Below, piece after piece: positions 34,843 through 46,840 of a DNA stretch of 64,000 nucleotides. Source of the stretch: Cardinalis cardinalis (taxonomy: Eukaryota; Chordata; Aves; Passeriformes; Cardinalidae); contig JACDOX010000168.1 of the NCBI GenBank assembly GCA_014549065.1, positions 1,161,233 to 1,225,232 of the forward strand, written 5' to 3'. Made by a program: the position numbers and the translations under genes. The notes beneath the pieces were generated by a model, which saw only the letters and a list, made by a program, of their open reading frames with translations, was not told where the DNA came from and ran no database searches. Position 1 is the first letter of the stretch. Every line of letters begins with the position of its first letter.

Positions 34843-36137
34843 AAGGAGGGCTGAGGGTCTTTGCCTCGCTGGTGCCAACACCAAGTGGTGCCAGGGAGGA
34901 GAGTCAGGAGGTTCTGCCCTGCGTGGGCAGCCCAGGCTGTCCCCTCCGTGCGTGCCAGAGGTGACCTTGGGAAAGGTGGCTTCAGTCACTGCCCTTGGAC
35001 TGGCAATATGCTCCTCTGGGAGTAAGCCAATATTCTGAGAGGCCAGATATAACCTGATCCAGGCTTGGCCTTGCTGGGATGTGCTCCAGCCATGACATCA
35101 CCCAGTAATGCCACGTCTATTTACTACCGGGGAAAGGTGCTGGATTGGAGGCTGAAATCCCTGCTTTATCTCCTGAGCAGGTTAGGAGCAGGAAGCAGCA
35201 TTAGCAGCCACATCTTGTTCTTTTCAGGCCAAGAGAAGTCCGTTTCCATGGGAAACACAGCTCTGCTCTGTCTGAGAATTCAGCTCTCCTGTTTCCAAGC
35301 TCCCTGTACGACACTCCTGCCCTCTGGGGCTCAGGAAGTTCCTCATCCCCCCCCCGGCCTATCCCTGACTCATTTCCACACAGCACCTTGCCAGGGGGGT
35401 AAATGGATACCTGGCTCAGGTGGCCACTGCACCACCACAGACTTCTCATCAATGAATCAAGGATTACATGCAGAGCTGAAGCTGCTGGAAGGTGAATTCA
35501 GACCTTTCACAGGGTGAAATTTCCCNCCAGCAGTTGAGCCAGGGCTTTGCTCTGGCAGGACAAACCACCCAGCTCTGAGGGCCTGGAGCTTCCCGGCGTC
35601 CCCCAGCACTGTGCATCTCTGTCACGCACCAGATGGGATTTTTTTGATTGCTTCTTGGCAGATGACAAATCAAGGTCAAGGGATAGATGCTCCCCTTCAG
35701 CATAGCAAGGCCAAGAGCTCAGGAAAACCTTAGGGTTTTCAGCAACAAAGAATGTGCTTNAAAGACCACACGGTTTTCCCTCGAGCACAGTAAAACTCCT
35801 CACCAGGAAAAAGCTGCTCAGCCTTTTTCCATGAGCCAGTCCAAACCCATCACACCTTTTCACTCCTCCAGGACCAGCTTGGGATCACAGCGAGTTCCAG
35901 TTCCATGGGCACTGACACTGCTCCTCCCTGGGGCACAGAGCCTCCCCAGCCCCAGGGCCAGCCTGGGACACGGCACTGGGGTACAAATCCATCTTGGGGT
36001 CACCTCTAAAGCCCTGGCAGTGTAAGACAGGCAGGTGACAGATGGCTGGAGGCAGGGGATCACGGGGACTCGGCCACCCCACAGCAGCCACCGCTCCGTC
36101 TGCCAGCCGGGGCTTAGGAACCTCCGGAAAAGCCCAC

Positions 36138-36250
36138 ACGGGGGAGAGGGAGCAGCACTCGGAGAGGGGCAGGGAGAGGGGCAGAGCAGGGGAGAGAGGC
36201 AGAGGTGGGGGGCAGAGCAGGTGAGGGGCAGAGCAGGGCGAGGGAGGTGG
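36138..36250 (+). repeat. Purine-rich GA/GGGCAGAG tract
   Basis: Repeats of gagagggg and ggggcagagcag give a nearly pure purine strand over about 110 bases. Confidence 0.7.
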
Positions 36251-36407
36251 CTGTCGGTGGCTCAGAGCAGATGACTCTCCGGGGGTGCATCCCCGCGGAG
36301 CTGCTGGAGTGAGCGGGGCTCGGCGAGGCCGGGAACCCATCTGTGTGCGGGAGGTGGCTGAAGCCATCTCCAGAGCCCTCAGACCGGAGGAGGTCACTAA
36401 GCTCCGG
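36225..36407 (+). other. Possible unannotated exon with a donor
   Basis: A 61-codon open stretch in a CpG-rich patch ends exactly at a donor-like cgg|gtgagc (36408). Its last part reads like coding sequence (REVAEAISRALRPEEVTKLR). It has no in-frame ATG and no pyrimidine-tract acceptor, so if real it is a first exon, coding or not. I do not recognise it. Confidence 0.25.
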
Positions 36408-38788
36408 GTGAGCAACTGTCACTCCACACCCCTGAAATCCATAAGCAGCCTGNAAACCTAAAGCCTGTCATTAGGAATGATAAAAACAGTAATTAGAGCC
36501 GGGCTGTCAGGAGTTCACACCTGGAACATCAATAGAGGCGTTTACCCAGCAGCAGGAGAGCGCTTCCCCCCAAATCCATCCTCTGAGGATGCACCAGGGA
36601 CAAAGCTCCACGGACCACTCTTCACACAGGCNTAAGTAAATCCTGCAGGGAGCCTTGCAAACAGACTTTATCCACCACAGCAGCAACATCAGCTCCTGGG
36701 CTGTGGGCTGTGCCTGTCCTGACCCCAGTCCTGGTGCTTCACTGGGACTCAGCTGGGTGCTCAGTGGGCTGCACCAAGGAGTTAAACCTTAAAACACACA
36801 GATCTGGGGGCAAGCAAGCTGTGCCAAGGAGTTAGACCTTCAAAACAATGCAGATTTGAATATGAGAGAGTTGTTCCATGAACTTAGCCCTAATTACATC
36901 TTGTAGAGCTCTGAGCAGCCACCACACTATAAAGCAGGTGAAAACCCCCACTTTTATTTCTTTATGGCATCATGGGTGGAACAGCTTAAGTTGGAGTGTC
37001 CTTATCAACAATAACAACAGCACAGAAATACAAGGATGGTTGAAAGCAGCTTTATTTAGTAAAACAGTCTGTACAGAGCCAGGGAGGTTCCTGCTGCAGT
37101 ACAGCAGCTGTACTCACTGCCTTCCCAAATGGCTGCTTGGTTTGCCAAACCCATTTCTCTTCAAAATGTTAATAGTTGACATTAATTAAAACATGAGCCA
37201 AGCTTAAAGGAAAGGTTTTCCTCATCACAGCTCTTCTCAAGTTTTATTCTCTTGGCCTCTGCCATGTTGGCACTGACTGGTCACTCAGGGTTTACCCTGT
37301 ACCAGCCATAAATTACACCTTGTTTCATCTATTAAAGATAGATTGCCACCCCTCCATCCTGTGAGGAGCTGCATCAGCAGGGAACTGAACCCACAGAAGC
37401 ACAGCCCAGGAATTTTTCACTTCAGGACTGGCATGATGGTTCCTTCCCTCACAAAGCTGCTGAGGGACTGAGGTGAGTTTGGTCACCCACAGGTAGCTGG
37501 AGCAGGTGAGGGGCTGGCACAGGTGCCATCCCCAGAGTGAGCCAGGGAGCAGTGCCAGAGCAAGGAGTGGAGGGTCAGAAGCTCTGTCCCCAAAGTCAGT
37601 GTCCTTTTAGCCCGCTGGGACAGACAGAAATAGGCCTGAAAGCACATTCCCCAAGTGGCCTAATTTCCCTGCCCTCACACAATGTTCTCTTTCCTCCTCA
37701 GCACCAGGGTATTTGTTTTATTTTAGGATTTAAGAGCTTACAACCTTTATCAAAGGACAAAGGTGCTCAACAATTGACTGTAATATTTTTTTTTTGTCTT
37801 AAGTATTGCAATTAAGGAGCAAAAGCCAGCCCAGGGTAACAAAGCCAGGCAGGTTAAACATCCCCATCACACAAGTCTCACCCAGAAAACCAGCAGAACA
37901 GCCCCCAAGGAAATAATCCTCCCATTCCTGCTGTCAGCTTTCCTTCTCTAAGTACTTGAAAGTTCCTCCCTGAACCGGGCTGTTGTGTTCAAATAGAAAA
38001 AGGTCAGGGTGACACAGAAAGGGTTTAACTTCCTCCCCAGCACTGGATCTCTGACCTGGATGACATTCCAAGTTGTCAAGGAAGCAGTTACAGACAACTA
38101 TATTTAGGAAATGAAAACATGTATTTCCCCTCTCCTGTGCTCAGAGGCCAACACTCACCTGCAGCCTTTGCAGGGAGCTGCCACAAGAAGCTTAATGGAA
38201 AGGAAACCGAAAAAACCCCAACCCCTTTCTTTTCACTGGTTTAGTAGGTCTTACAGAGCAGGAAGATGGGTAGAGATAAAAAGACTAAGCCTAAGTGGAA
38301 CACAGGACCAGCTTAACAGGCTCAGAATAAACCTCTCTCCTGCTGTTATTTAACAGCAGAGCTGGCCACGTGCTCCTGAGGCACTGCTTCCTGCTGAGCC
38401 CAGCACACCCAGGGGTTTCTGTTCCCGGGGGCTGTGGCACCCCCGGCACAGCAGAGCTGTCCCTCAGGCTGCCACGCGTGTGACCCCGAGTGGCCCTGCA
38501 CGTGCCAAAGGAGAGATCCCAGGTCCAGCCCCGCTCCTGGCACAGGGGGGTTAAACCCAGCGATGTTCCAGATGAGGTCAGGCAGAGCTGCTGCCTGCAG
38601 GCTTCCCCATCCTGGCAAACAAAACANCACGTGGTGACAGCTCTGCCACCCACACCAGGGCTGGGACCTGCTCCTGGGCGGGATTCCCGCCTGGAATTCG
38701 GCTGCCGTGGTGACACACAGGGGCTGGGGCAGTGGGTGTGGTACCGAGTGCAGACTCACAGCAGAACGGGGCCACGGTTTGGGCGGGA

Positions 38789-38982
38789 TGANCCCCAAAG
38801 TTATCCCATCCCACCCCTGCCATGGCAGGGACACCTTCCCCTGTCCCAGGCTGCTCCCAGCCCAATGTCCAGCCTGGCCTTGGGCACTGCCAGGGATCCA
38901 GGGGCAGCCCCAGCTGCTCTAGGCACCTGTGCCAGGGCCTCACACCCTGCCAGGGAACAATTCCTGCCCAAACTCCACCTGT
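38789..38982 (-). mobile_element. CR1 LINE 3' end
   Basis: 'cctgccatggcagggacacc', 'ttgggcactgccagggatcc' and 'gcacctgtgccagggcctca' are reverse-complement CR1. Confidence 0.9.
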
Positions 38983-39901
38983 GACCAATGGATCCCAGCC
39001 TGTCATCAACCAGCACCTTCTCAACCAGTCGTTCCTGGAACGCTCCAGGAGAATGAAGGAACGACTGACATTATCCAGCAGGAATGACCTGTTTGGGAGA
39101 TGCTTAAAACGCTTTTTTAGNAGGCACCACCCTGCACGTAAAAGCTGCACAAAGCATTTTGGTGTTGTGTGAAAAGAGCCCCAGAACCTGGCGTGGGCAG
39201 GAGCGAGCAGCTGTCCCAGCCTGTCCCTGTGCTCTCCAGGGGGATCCCCGGCTGTCCCCCAGCAGGGCAGCTGTGTCACCCCTCACTGTCCCGCCGGGAC
39301 ACGGCACGCACGGCACCGGGAGCTTCCATGGGGATGTGGCGGAGGAACGGGGCCCGGAGCGGACCCGAGCGCTGTGTCCGTGCGCCGCAGGGACACCACG
39401 GAACCCCCCGCAGCCGGGGTGCCCTGGCACCNCCCGACGCGTCTCCCAGACCAGCGCCTTGTCCCAACACCGATTTCCGAGTACACCGGTGCTCCAAGTG
39501 CCAACGCCGGCAGCACCGACCACCGCCCGGTGCCACTGCCGAGCGGGGAGTGCCCGTTCCGGTGATCCCGCAATGCCAAGGCAGCGCGGCGGGCCCGGTC
39601 CCGGGGCCTAGCTCAGCCCTCACGTCCCTGTGGGGCCTGTCCCGGTCCCGGAGCTCGGCACGTCCCTGCGGGCCGGTTCCGGTCTCGTTCCCGGTTCCGG
39701 TCCCGCTCTCGGGGGCTCCCCGGCCCCTCCCGGCCCCCGGAGGCCCCGCCCCGGAAGCGCTGCCCGGCGCGCGCAGCCAATGGCCGGCGGCGCTGCCGGG
39801 ACACGTCGCGCGCGGCCGCNCTCCCGTCATCCCCCGCGCGCCGCCCGACAGGGAAGGGGGGGTGCCGAGACTCCTCCCCCCACCCCGGACAGCCGCGCCC
39901 G

Positions 39902-39953
39902 CCAATCAGCGGCGCCGTCTCATCGGGCCAATGAGCGGAGCCGTCTCAGCGGC
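39902..39953 (+). repeat. 26-bp tandem duplication carrying a CCAAT box
   Basis: 39902-39927 and 39928-39953 agree at 22 of 26 positions. Each starts with CCAAT and includes gccgtctca. Confidence 0.85.
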
Positions 39954-40150
39954 GCGCGGGGGATGGAGCGCGCGGCCCGGAGCCGCCACGGCGCGCGCCC
40001 CCCGCGCTAGGGCCGGACCCCGGGACCCCCGGAGCCCCCAGAGGCGCCCCCAAACCCCCCCCAGCCCCCGCTCTATGCGGCGGGGCCGGCCGAGCCGCAG
40101 GCCTCGCTCCGCCGCGGGGCTGCCCTTGGCCCGCTGAGCGCCGAGCACCG
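39954..40150 (+). other. ANKRD11: Presumed ANKRD11 noncoding exon 1
   Basis: The 3' edge is a donor-like gcaccg|gtaagc with the intron starting at 40151. The 5' edge is only a guess, set after the CCAAT boxes. In mammals the first ANKRD11 exons are untranslated, which fits the lack of a convincing coding start here. I recognise no protein. Confidence 0.4.
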
Positions 40151-41921
40151 GTAAGCGGCGGGCGGGTGGCGCGGGGGGGGCACCGGGGCGCTGCAGATAA
40201 GGGGCGGAGGGCAGAGGGGCCGAGGGGGTCCCGGAGAGAGGGGCTGCGCGGCCGCGGGGGGCACCGGGAGAGGCACCCGGAGCGGGGGGGGGCCGAGGTC
40301 GAAGGGGGGGCAGCGGGACGGGGTGGGGGATGGACGCGGGGCACCGGCAGCGGCGGGAGGTGGGACCCGGTGCGGGCTGGGGCGGCGCGGGGTCGGCGCG
40401 AGGGGAGGAAGCGCCGCAGCGCGGGTGGGAAGAGGACGTTGGGGTTTTGGGGGGGCGGCGGAGGAGGTGAGGGGCTGTTGGGAGCTGCCGGGGCGGGGGG
40501 TGGCGGTTCGGAGGGGCCGCGGGAGGAGCCCCGGGGCCGGTCGGTGTTTNGGGGTGCGCAGGCTCGTGGGGAGCCGTGGGAGGAACTCGGGGCTCCGTGC
40601 CGAGCCCGCAGCACGGGCACCCCCCCGCCCTCCGGACCCCGGTTTTTGGGGTGGGGATGTTTTTTTCGCAGGGGTGCGGGGTGGGGGGGAAATGCGTTTT
40701 GGGGTGAGCGCTGCGCTGGGAGGAACAATACCAAAAGTTGTCTGAAATGGTAATTTCCGTTTCCCATTTCATCATCCCCGGGTAGGCGTTAGCCCTGCCT
40801 GTGTGTGCGCAGGGCCGCGGCCGCACCGAGCCCAGCCGGCCCCAGCCCCAGCCCCGCCGCGTTCATTTATTTCCCAGTTTAATCTTTAAATCGCTCCGTG
40901 TTTCTGTCCTCCGAGGAGCCTTTGTGTGCCGGGGAGGGGCTGCTCGACACCTTTGCCCCTTAGCAGAAAGGAAGAGAGGGGGAAAAAAAAAGCCCAAACA
41001 GCTGCAGCCCAGGACGAGCCTCCCCCAGGCCGGGGATGGATTCGTGTTTAGAAAGGCAAATGACCTCGGAGGGAGCGGGGATGAGCCGAGCCCTCGGTGC
41101 CCTCTGCCCTTTCCCAGAGGGAGCAGCTGTCCGGGCTGTGCGGCTCAGAACGGGCCCTTCATTGAGGCACAGGGGCCGTGTGTTTACGGCTTGGCTTCTC
41201 CTCCGGGCTCGGGGATGTGTTTTGATATCCAGTTGCAGGAAAGGGTTCCTCCCCCCTCCTGGTTTTGTACACAAAGTGCTCTCTCACCACTGGGGACACG
41301 GCTCTATAGGCAGAGAGCGAATTCCAGGCAGCTCTTGAAGCAAAATTCCCTCCTGAGATGGCTTCTGAAATGGGGTACACACATCATTTTTACCTTCTCT
41401 GTAGGCAAAGATTTTTAGGTGAAAACATCTGTGCTGCCTTGTAGTGGCTGTGTGCTTTCCTGAGATTTATACAATTTTAAGGAACTTCAGAGTTCGGTGT
41501 ATTTCTCCTTTCTTTGTTTTGTTCATAAAATGGAACATTTTTATGTAATGACTCCAGTTATTTCCTTTTTCTGNGGGGGGAAAACCACTCCACGGAGTCA
41601 TGGAGAGGGAAAAGGAGATTAACTCTCACACGTTTCCCAACAGCGTCGATACATTCTTTGTGCTTGCCCTACCAGGAGCTCAATATTTAACTTGATTAAC
41701 TTAAAAACGGGAAAAGTTGGCGTTTTCAGCCTGGATTTTCTGGCAGATTCCAGATTGGAGTAGTCTGGCTGTGGAGGGATTTGGAACGTGCTGTGGCAGG
41801 GAAACTCTGGCNTTTGCTTCCAGAGCTCCGTGCCCTGTTTTGTGTCCGTGGGAAGCGCTCGGCAGGGCAGGGGCTGCCCGGGAGGGGTGGGCGAGCTCCG
41901 GGGCTCCGTGCGAGCCCGTCC

Positions 41922-42125
41922 GGGGCTCGGCGGCTGCTCGGGCCCGTCTTGTGCCGGGGCTCGGCGGCTGCTCGGGCCCGGCTTGTGCCGGGGCTCGGCG
42001 GCTGCTCGGGCCTCGGTTGTGCCGGGGCTCGGCGGCTGCTCGGGCCCGGCTTGTGCCGGGCTCGGCGGCTGCTCGGGCCCGGCTTGTGCCGGGCTCGGCG
42101 GCTGCTCGGGCTCGGCGGGGCTCAG
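41922..42125 (+). repeat. GC-rich minisatellite, 33/34-bp unit, about six copies
   Basis: Units start near 41922, 41956, 41990, 42024, 42058 and 42091. Each begins ggggctcggcggctgctcgg, followed by a variable gcccgtcttgtgcc-like end; the last copy is partial. Confidence 0.92.
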
Positions 42126-45117
42126 CCGCGGCCCGCAGCAGCTCCGGGTCCCGCTGGCTCCGGGAGGGCTCGCCGGTGCTCCGGGAGCTCTCGGGCCTGC
42201 CGCGGCACATCCAGCCTGCAGAAGGGCTTTGCTGTGAACCCGTCCGGCGAGCCGGGGCTTGTGTCACCCCGGGCTGTGTGAGTCAGTGCGAGGGCTCGCT
42301 TTGCCGAACTCGCTGCAAACAACACGCTGGCCTCGGGAAGCACGGCGAGCCCTCGGTTCCCAAGGCTGTTTTGCCTCGTTCCTGGTGTAAATAGTGACCG
42401 AGGAGCCCCGGCCATGTCGGCGCTGGCTGGAAACCGGAGATGTTGTGTTTCGTGTTCCACACTTGGTTCTGCTGCTCAGTTCTGCTTCTGCTTTTAGCAA
42501 TGAAGTCTTGTCTGTTTCTCCATTTCATAAGAAAGCATGGTTCAGAGTGAGCTGATTTTTTTTTTTTCCCCCCATGGTCAGTTTTTTGTTTTTATGATGT
42601 TGCAACAGCATTTTCTCAGACTTAAACCTGCAGATTGTCCACTTTGAGGGCTGGGTTTGGATGGGGGAGGAAATGTTAGAAAAAAGCCCCAGAGCAAAAC
42701 CCCTTTGGCTTTATTTCTTCCTTCGTGTGTGGTGGCAACCTGATAAGATTATTTTATTTTCCACTCGTGTTTTAATGGATTGAGTCCCCCCAAATGCTCG
42801 TGAACAAAGCCAAGCGTAGCACGGCGTCGTGCCGCGTTCTTCCGCTGCTCAGCAGAGCAGACAAATGCATTTCTCTGGGGTCAGTGAGACTCGTCGTGTT
42901 AATCAATACTGTACCAGCAGTGTTCCCTTTCCAGGGAACCAGATGGGCTACTTACAACTGGTGCTGATTATTTTAACTGTGTAATTGTAACATGGCTGCG
43001 TGATGACAGTGTTTCCTGCAGACACTTCAAAGGAAGGTTCCCGACGAGTGTGTCTTTACAGCGTTTAATCTGTCCTCTTTGTCTTTATGTTGTGGCTTTT
43101 GGACATGTGTTTGAAGTACTAAGAGGTTTTTTTCCCTTACCTCCAGCTTTTCTATACGTTAAAAGGAGGCAGTGCTCTGGAATGATGAAGTGTCTCCAGT
43201 GTGGAAATAAACCCAGGGTTTTAGCGGCTCCCACAGTGGTGGGTTGGTTTCACTGAGTTTTAGATCCAGGCAGTGACTAGGCCAAAAGCTGGGAAGAGAT
43301 TTAAGTGGCTGTGAGGAAGTGGCAATATTTTTTTAAAATAGTGCATGTGGCTTTGTTTTGGGGAAAATATGTTGTATGGTGACTTGAGTCTTAACTGGGA
43401 CAGGCTAATTACTCAGTGAAGAAATCCTTCTCCTAGGGAAGGAAAGGCACAGGGCCGGAGCTGCTTAATTACATTTTGTAAAATTATGGAGTGACGGCTT
43501 TCTGAGTAGCTCTGCCCCTCTTCCTGCCCTGTACCTGAATTTCAGGCTCAGCAGTTGCCTTACGGATTGAAATTCCTCCTGGGTATTAAGATTTAATGGT
43601 GGTAGACCCAGAGCAAGTAGTGGCAGGTACTGCTGCTTTTCAGTACAGCAAAGCAAATAATACTGGAAAATATTTACATGGGGGTTGTTATTCTCCTCGT
43701 ATTTCCTTGATGAGCTCTAGTAAAGGTGCTTGTGTGCTCCTTGCATTGCCGGGGAGAATTCCCTGTATTTCGGTTGTAAAAGGCTGCGGAGAGGAACCGG
43801 TGTCTCCATAGCAAAGATTCCAGTGTTTCGTGATCAGCTCACATATATTTTTACCCCATCTAATTTAAACCAGTCTGCACGACACTCACAGGAATGATTT
43901 GTATGCAGCTTTTAAATATTTTCCTCCTTCCTGCGTGAGGGNTTAGCGGCACAGAGCTGCTTTTTCGGAGGGTTCTCAGCCAAGTGTTACGTAATTTGTG
44001 TGCCACCGATGCACGGCCATAAAAAATACTCCCATCAATGTTAGGGGAAAGCTTGTGTAGGCAATTATTTCAAATCACAAGCGTCCTAAGCAGGTTTGTG
44101 CAGCCTTAAAATCTGGGCAAAANGCTGCCTTTGGAATCCTGCTGGGAAGGGGGGTGGGAGGCTGTCAGCGCCCGTGGTCTGGAGGCTGGTTTTGAGCACA
44201 TTCTACTCCACTTTTTAAGCTTTCCTGTGTGAGCACTGGTGCTTTCTGGTGTATTTTCTCAGGCAACTGTTGGGTATTTAAAAATCTTAATTTCTCTGAG
44301 TCTGGGTGGTGGTGGTGCTTCAGCTGAGGCTGCTTATGGGTGATGCCAATTTGTAATCTTTTACAAGAATAAGGGGGGGAAAAAAGGGAAAAAGAAGCTT
44401 AAATGCTAATAACAGTGAAAAATCTGCTCGGTGTGGAGAGCATGTGAAGAGAGCGGGTGCACGTCGGGCTGTGGAGTCTCCATCAGCTGAGCTGGGGGCT
44501 TTTAAAAATCTGCTCTAATTTTTATGCTGCATGTGGAATGGCTAATCCCATAAAAGCCTCGCACCTTTTGACAGATGAAACGCTGCTGTTCTTCACTTAT
44601 TTGAGCAAAATATTTTTATAGATGGTATTAGCTCTGTGGCTCTGAGGGTAATGCAGTCCTTACACGAGAAAGATCTTGCTTTGATCTGACAGCTTTCAAG
44701 ATCCATTTCCAATCTTGGAGTTCCATTAAGTCTGTTTGTAATGGTGCCCTCAGACTTTTTTTCTGTTTATGTGACTCTTTGGGTGTTAACGTTGCTCTGT
44801 ATCTGAGTTTTCTTTAATAAACTGAAGGAATAATTGGGGTCAGGAGAGGAAATAATCATGTCAGAAAGTGCAGTTAATTATATCAGGTATTTTGGGCTCC
44901 AGAATTCTTTGTCTNGATTCTAATGTTTTCTTCAGGTTGTAGGATGTAGTGAAATGATCAGATCATCAAACTGGGACAGTGAGGCAGGGTCATGTGTGGT
45001 AGTTAATTTTGGGAGTGTGAAATGACTGTGGCTGCAGGCTTGATGTCCNTGGGGGTTGTGGAGGATAGGAGGGATGGTGAGCAGCTCTTTTCCCTCCTCT
45101 CTGGGGGAAGAAATGGT

Positions 45118-45426
45118 CTTCTGTGTGGTCCAGTGTTCATCCAATGGCATCTACATGGTCTTGTGTCCATCCAACATGATTTAAATGATCTTATGTCCAT
45201 CCTACATCATCTATGTGGTCTTGTGTCCATCCAGTGGGACCTTTGTGTCCGTCCAGCGGGGTCTGGTTGGTCCCGTGTCCGTCCAGCGGGGTCTGGTTGG
45301 TCCCGTGTCCATCCAGCATGGTCTCTTTGGTCCCGTGTCTGTCCAGTGGGTTCTGTTTGGTCCCATGTCCGTCCAGCACGGTNCTGCTGGTTGTGTGTCC
45401 ATCCGTCNTGACCCACGTGTTCCCTG
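45118..45426 (+). repeat. 30-bp minisatellite, about ten copies
   Basis: The core gtgtccatcca/gtgtccgtcca recurs at 45133, 45163, 45193, 45223, 45245, 45275, 45305, 45335, 45365 and 45395. One interval is 22 rather than 30 bp. Central copies (45245-45320) are nearly identical and the outer ones decayed. Confidence 0.93.
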
Positions 45427-46840
45427 TCCCTCGAGGGTGGCTCCGTGGGAGCGCCATGGCTCAGCAGCCCCTGCAGGGCTGGGGTGGGTGCTGGTCTCAG
45501 CAGCAGGAGCAGCCTCCCCGCTCCCTCTGCTCCTCCTCCCTTGGGGCCCTGCCGGCNTCTGGCCAGACCTCCCGTCTGAGAAACCGTCCTGGCTGGGACA
45601 GCGTGAGCTCCCAAAGGGGATGTCTGGAACCTCCATGTCCAGGTTTGTTCCCGTTTTCTGGAGCTCAGCGCGTGGGTAAGGCTGTGCGTTGCTGTGCAGC
45701 TGTAGTGAGCAGAGGCTGGAAGTGCAGCCAGGGAAGGCCAGGGATTGGGAGGCACTTCCAGCACCAGGGAGGGAGCTGGCTGCTGGAGCCAGAAGAAAGT
45801 GATGGTTTTTTTCTAGGTCAGGGTTGAAGGCACTGTCAGGGTGGTGATGTGCAGCGTATCTTACTGTCTGCATTGTCCCTGCCATATGGATGTGTGCACA
45901 CTGCCNTTGGCATTCAGGCATTGAATTATTTATCCTCTCCAAATCTGGNGGCAGCCTTTCTTCCCCTGTCTCCAAGAAAACCAAACTTACCTGATGAGTG
46001 TTTTTAAAATAAACCTTCCGCTGTGAATTGCTGCAGTGGCAGGAGCAGGGTATTGATGGTATGTTGCGTTTGGAGTCGGAAACCAAAGGTTACAACACTG
46101 GATATCTTGTGGAAACACTGAAATATTTATTTTGCTGTTAGGTGCAAGTGTGTCTGTGCTGGTGCTGGGTTTGTATGTGGCTGAAATGCCATGTACTGAA
46201 ATTTCCGGACTGGGAGAATGGAAAGGCTAGAAAACTTTGTAGTATGTGTAAAAGCAGCTTTGTCTCAGGTGTGTGTGAGGGGATGGATGTTTTTCCAGGG
46301 AGAAGGCGTCTCCCTTGCTCTTGTNCTGTGTTGGATTTGCTGTGAGAGGNACGATAAGGCGGTCCTGGTTTGGGTGACTGGGTCTTTGCAGGGTGTCACG
46401 GAAGGGTGGTTCAGGCTCGGGGAAGCACAGGCTGGAGGGAGCTGGCTCTGTAATTATTTTTGAGAGACTGACAGCTTTGCAGGATAGAAACAGTCTCGAA
46501 TAATTTACCTTTAGAGCAGCACAAAGCTGCTAAAACTGTGTCACAGGCATGGGGAAGAATCAGAGAGTCAAGAAGGGAGATGTTACCCTCTAAAAAATTC
46601 ACCACGATCCGGAGGCAGCGTGTCCCTGAGGGCTCGGCAGCCAGAGGCTTGGAAACACGGTGCTGCCCTCAATATCGGGATGTGAAATGAAAGGATGCGT
46701 AATTAGGAACTCCAGAAAAAAAAAAGAAAAAGGCATTAAATAGCTTTAGAGGTGAATGGAAGCTTCATTATTAAGCAGCAAGTGCTTAGCTGCAGTTGGT
46801 GGTGCCTCTTCCTTTCAAATCACGCACACATGAAAGTGCT

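Larger units (their letters stand above)
33791..39289. other. Intergenic DNA between SPG7 and the presumed ANKRD11 promoter
   Basis: I recognise no coding gene here. It holds CR1 pieces (34278-34345, 34684-34842, 38789-38982), a GA-rich tract (36138-36250) and a GC-rich patch (36050-36420). The rest looks like unique, moderately AT-rich DNA. Confidence 0.6.
39290..40700. promoter_or_regulatory. ANKRD11: Large CpG island, presumed ANKRD11 promoter
   Basis: About 1.4 kb of very CpG-dense DNA lies upstream of the long gene-poor stretch. CCAAT boxes are at 39777-39781, 39902-39906 and 39928-39932, and an ETS-type ccggaag at about 39751. The strand switches from C-rich before about 40140 to G-rich after it, as at many active CpG starts. 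The gene name rests on conserved order only: in vertebrates ANKRD11 is head to head with SPG7. Confidence 0.7.

Noticed and set aside
39169..40137. 322-codon open frame on the plus strand through the CpG island
   Set aside because: GC-rich DNA has few stop codons. The reading is low-complexity Pro/Arg/Gly, its start lies outside any exon signal, and it runs across promoter elements.
41701..42394. Open frames of 150-225 codons on both strands
   Set aside because: They are translations of the GC-rich 33/34-mer array in alternative frames.
45207..46086. Minus-strand open frames of 185 and 291 codons
   Set aside because: They depend on the 30-bp minisatellite having no stops, and the remaining parts resemble no protein I know.
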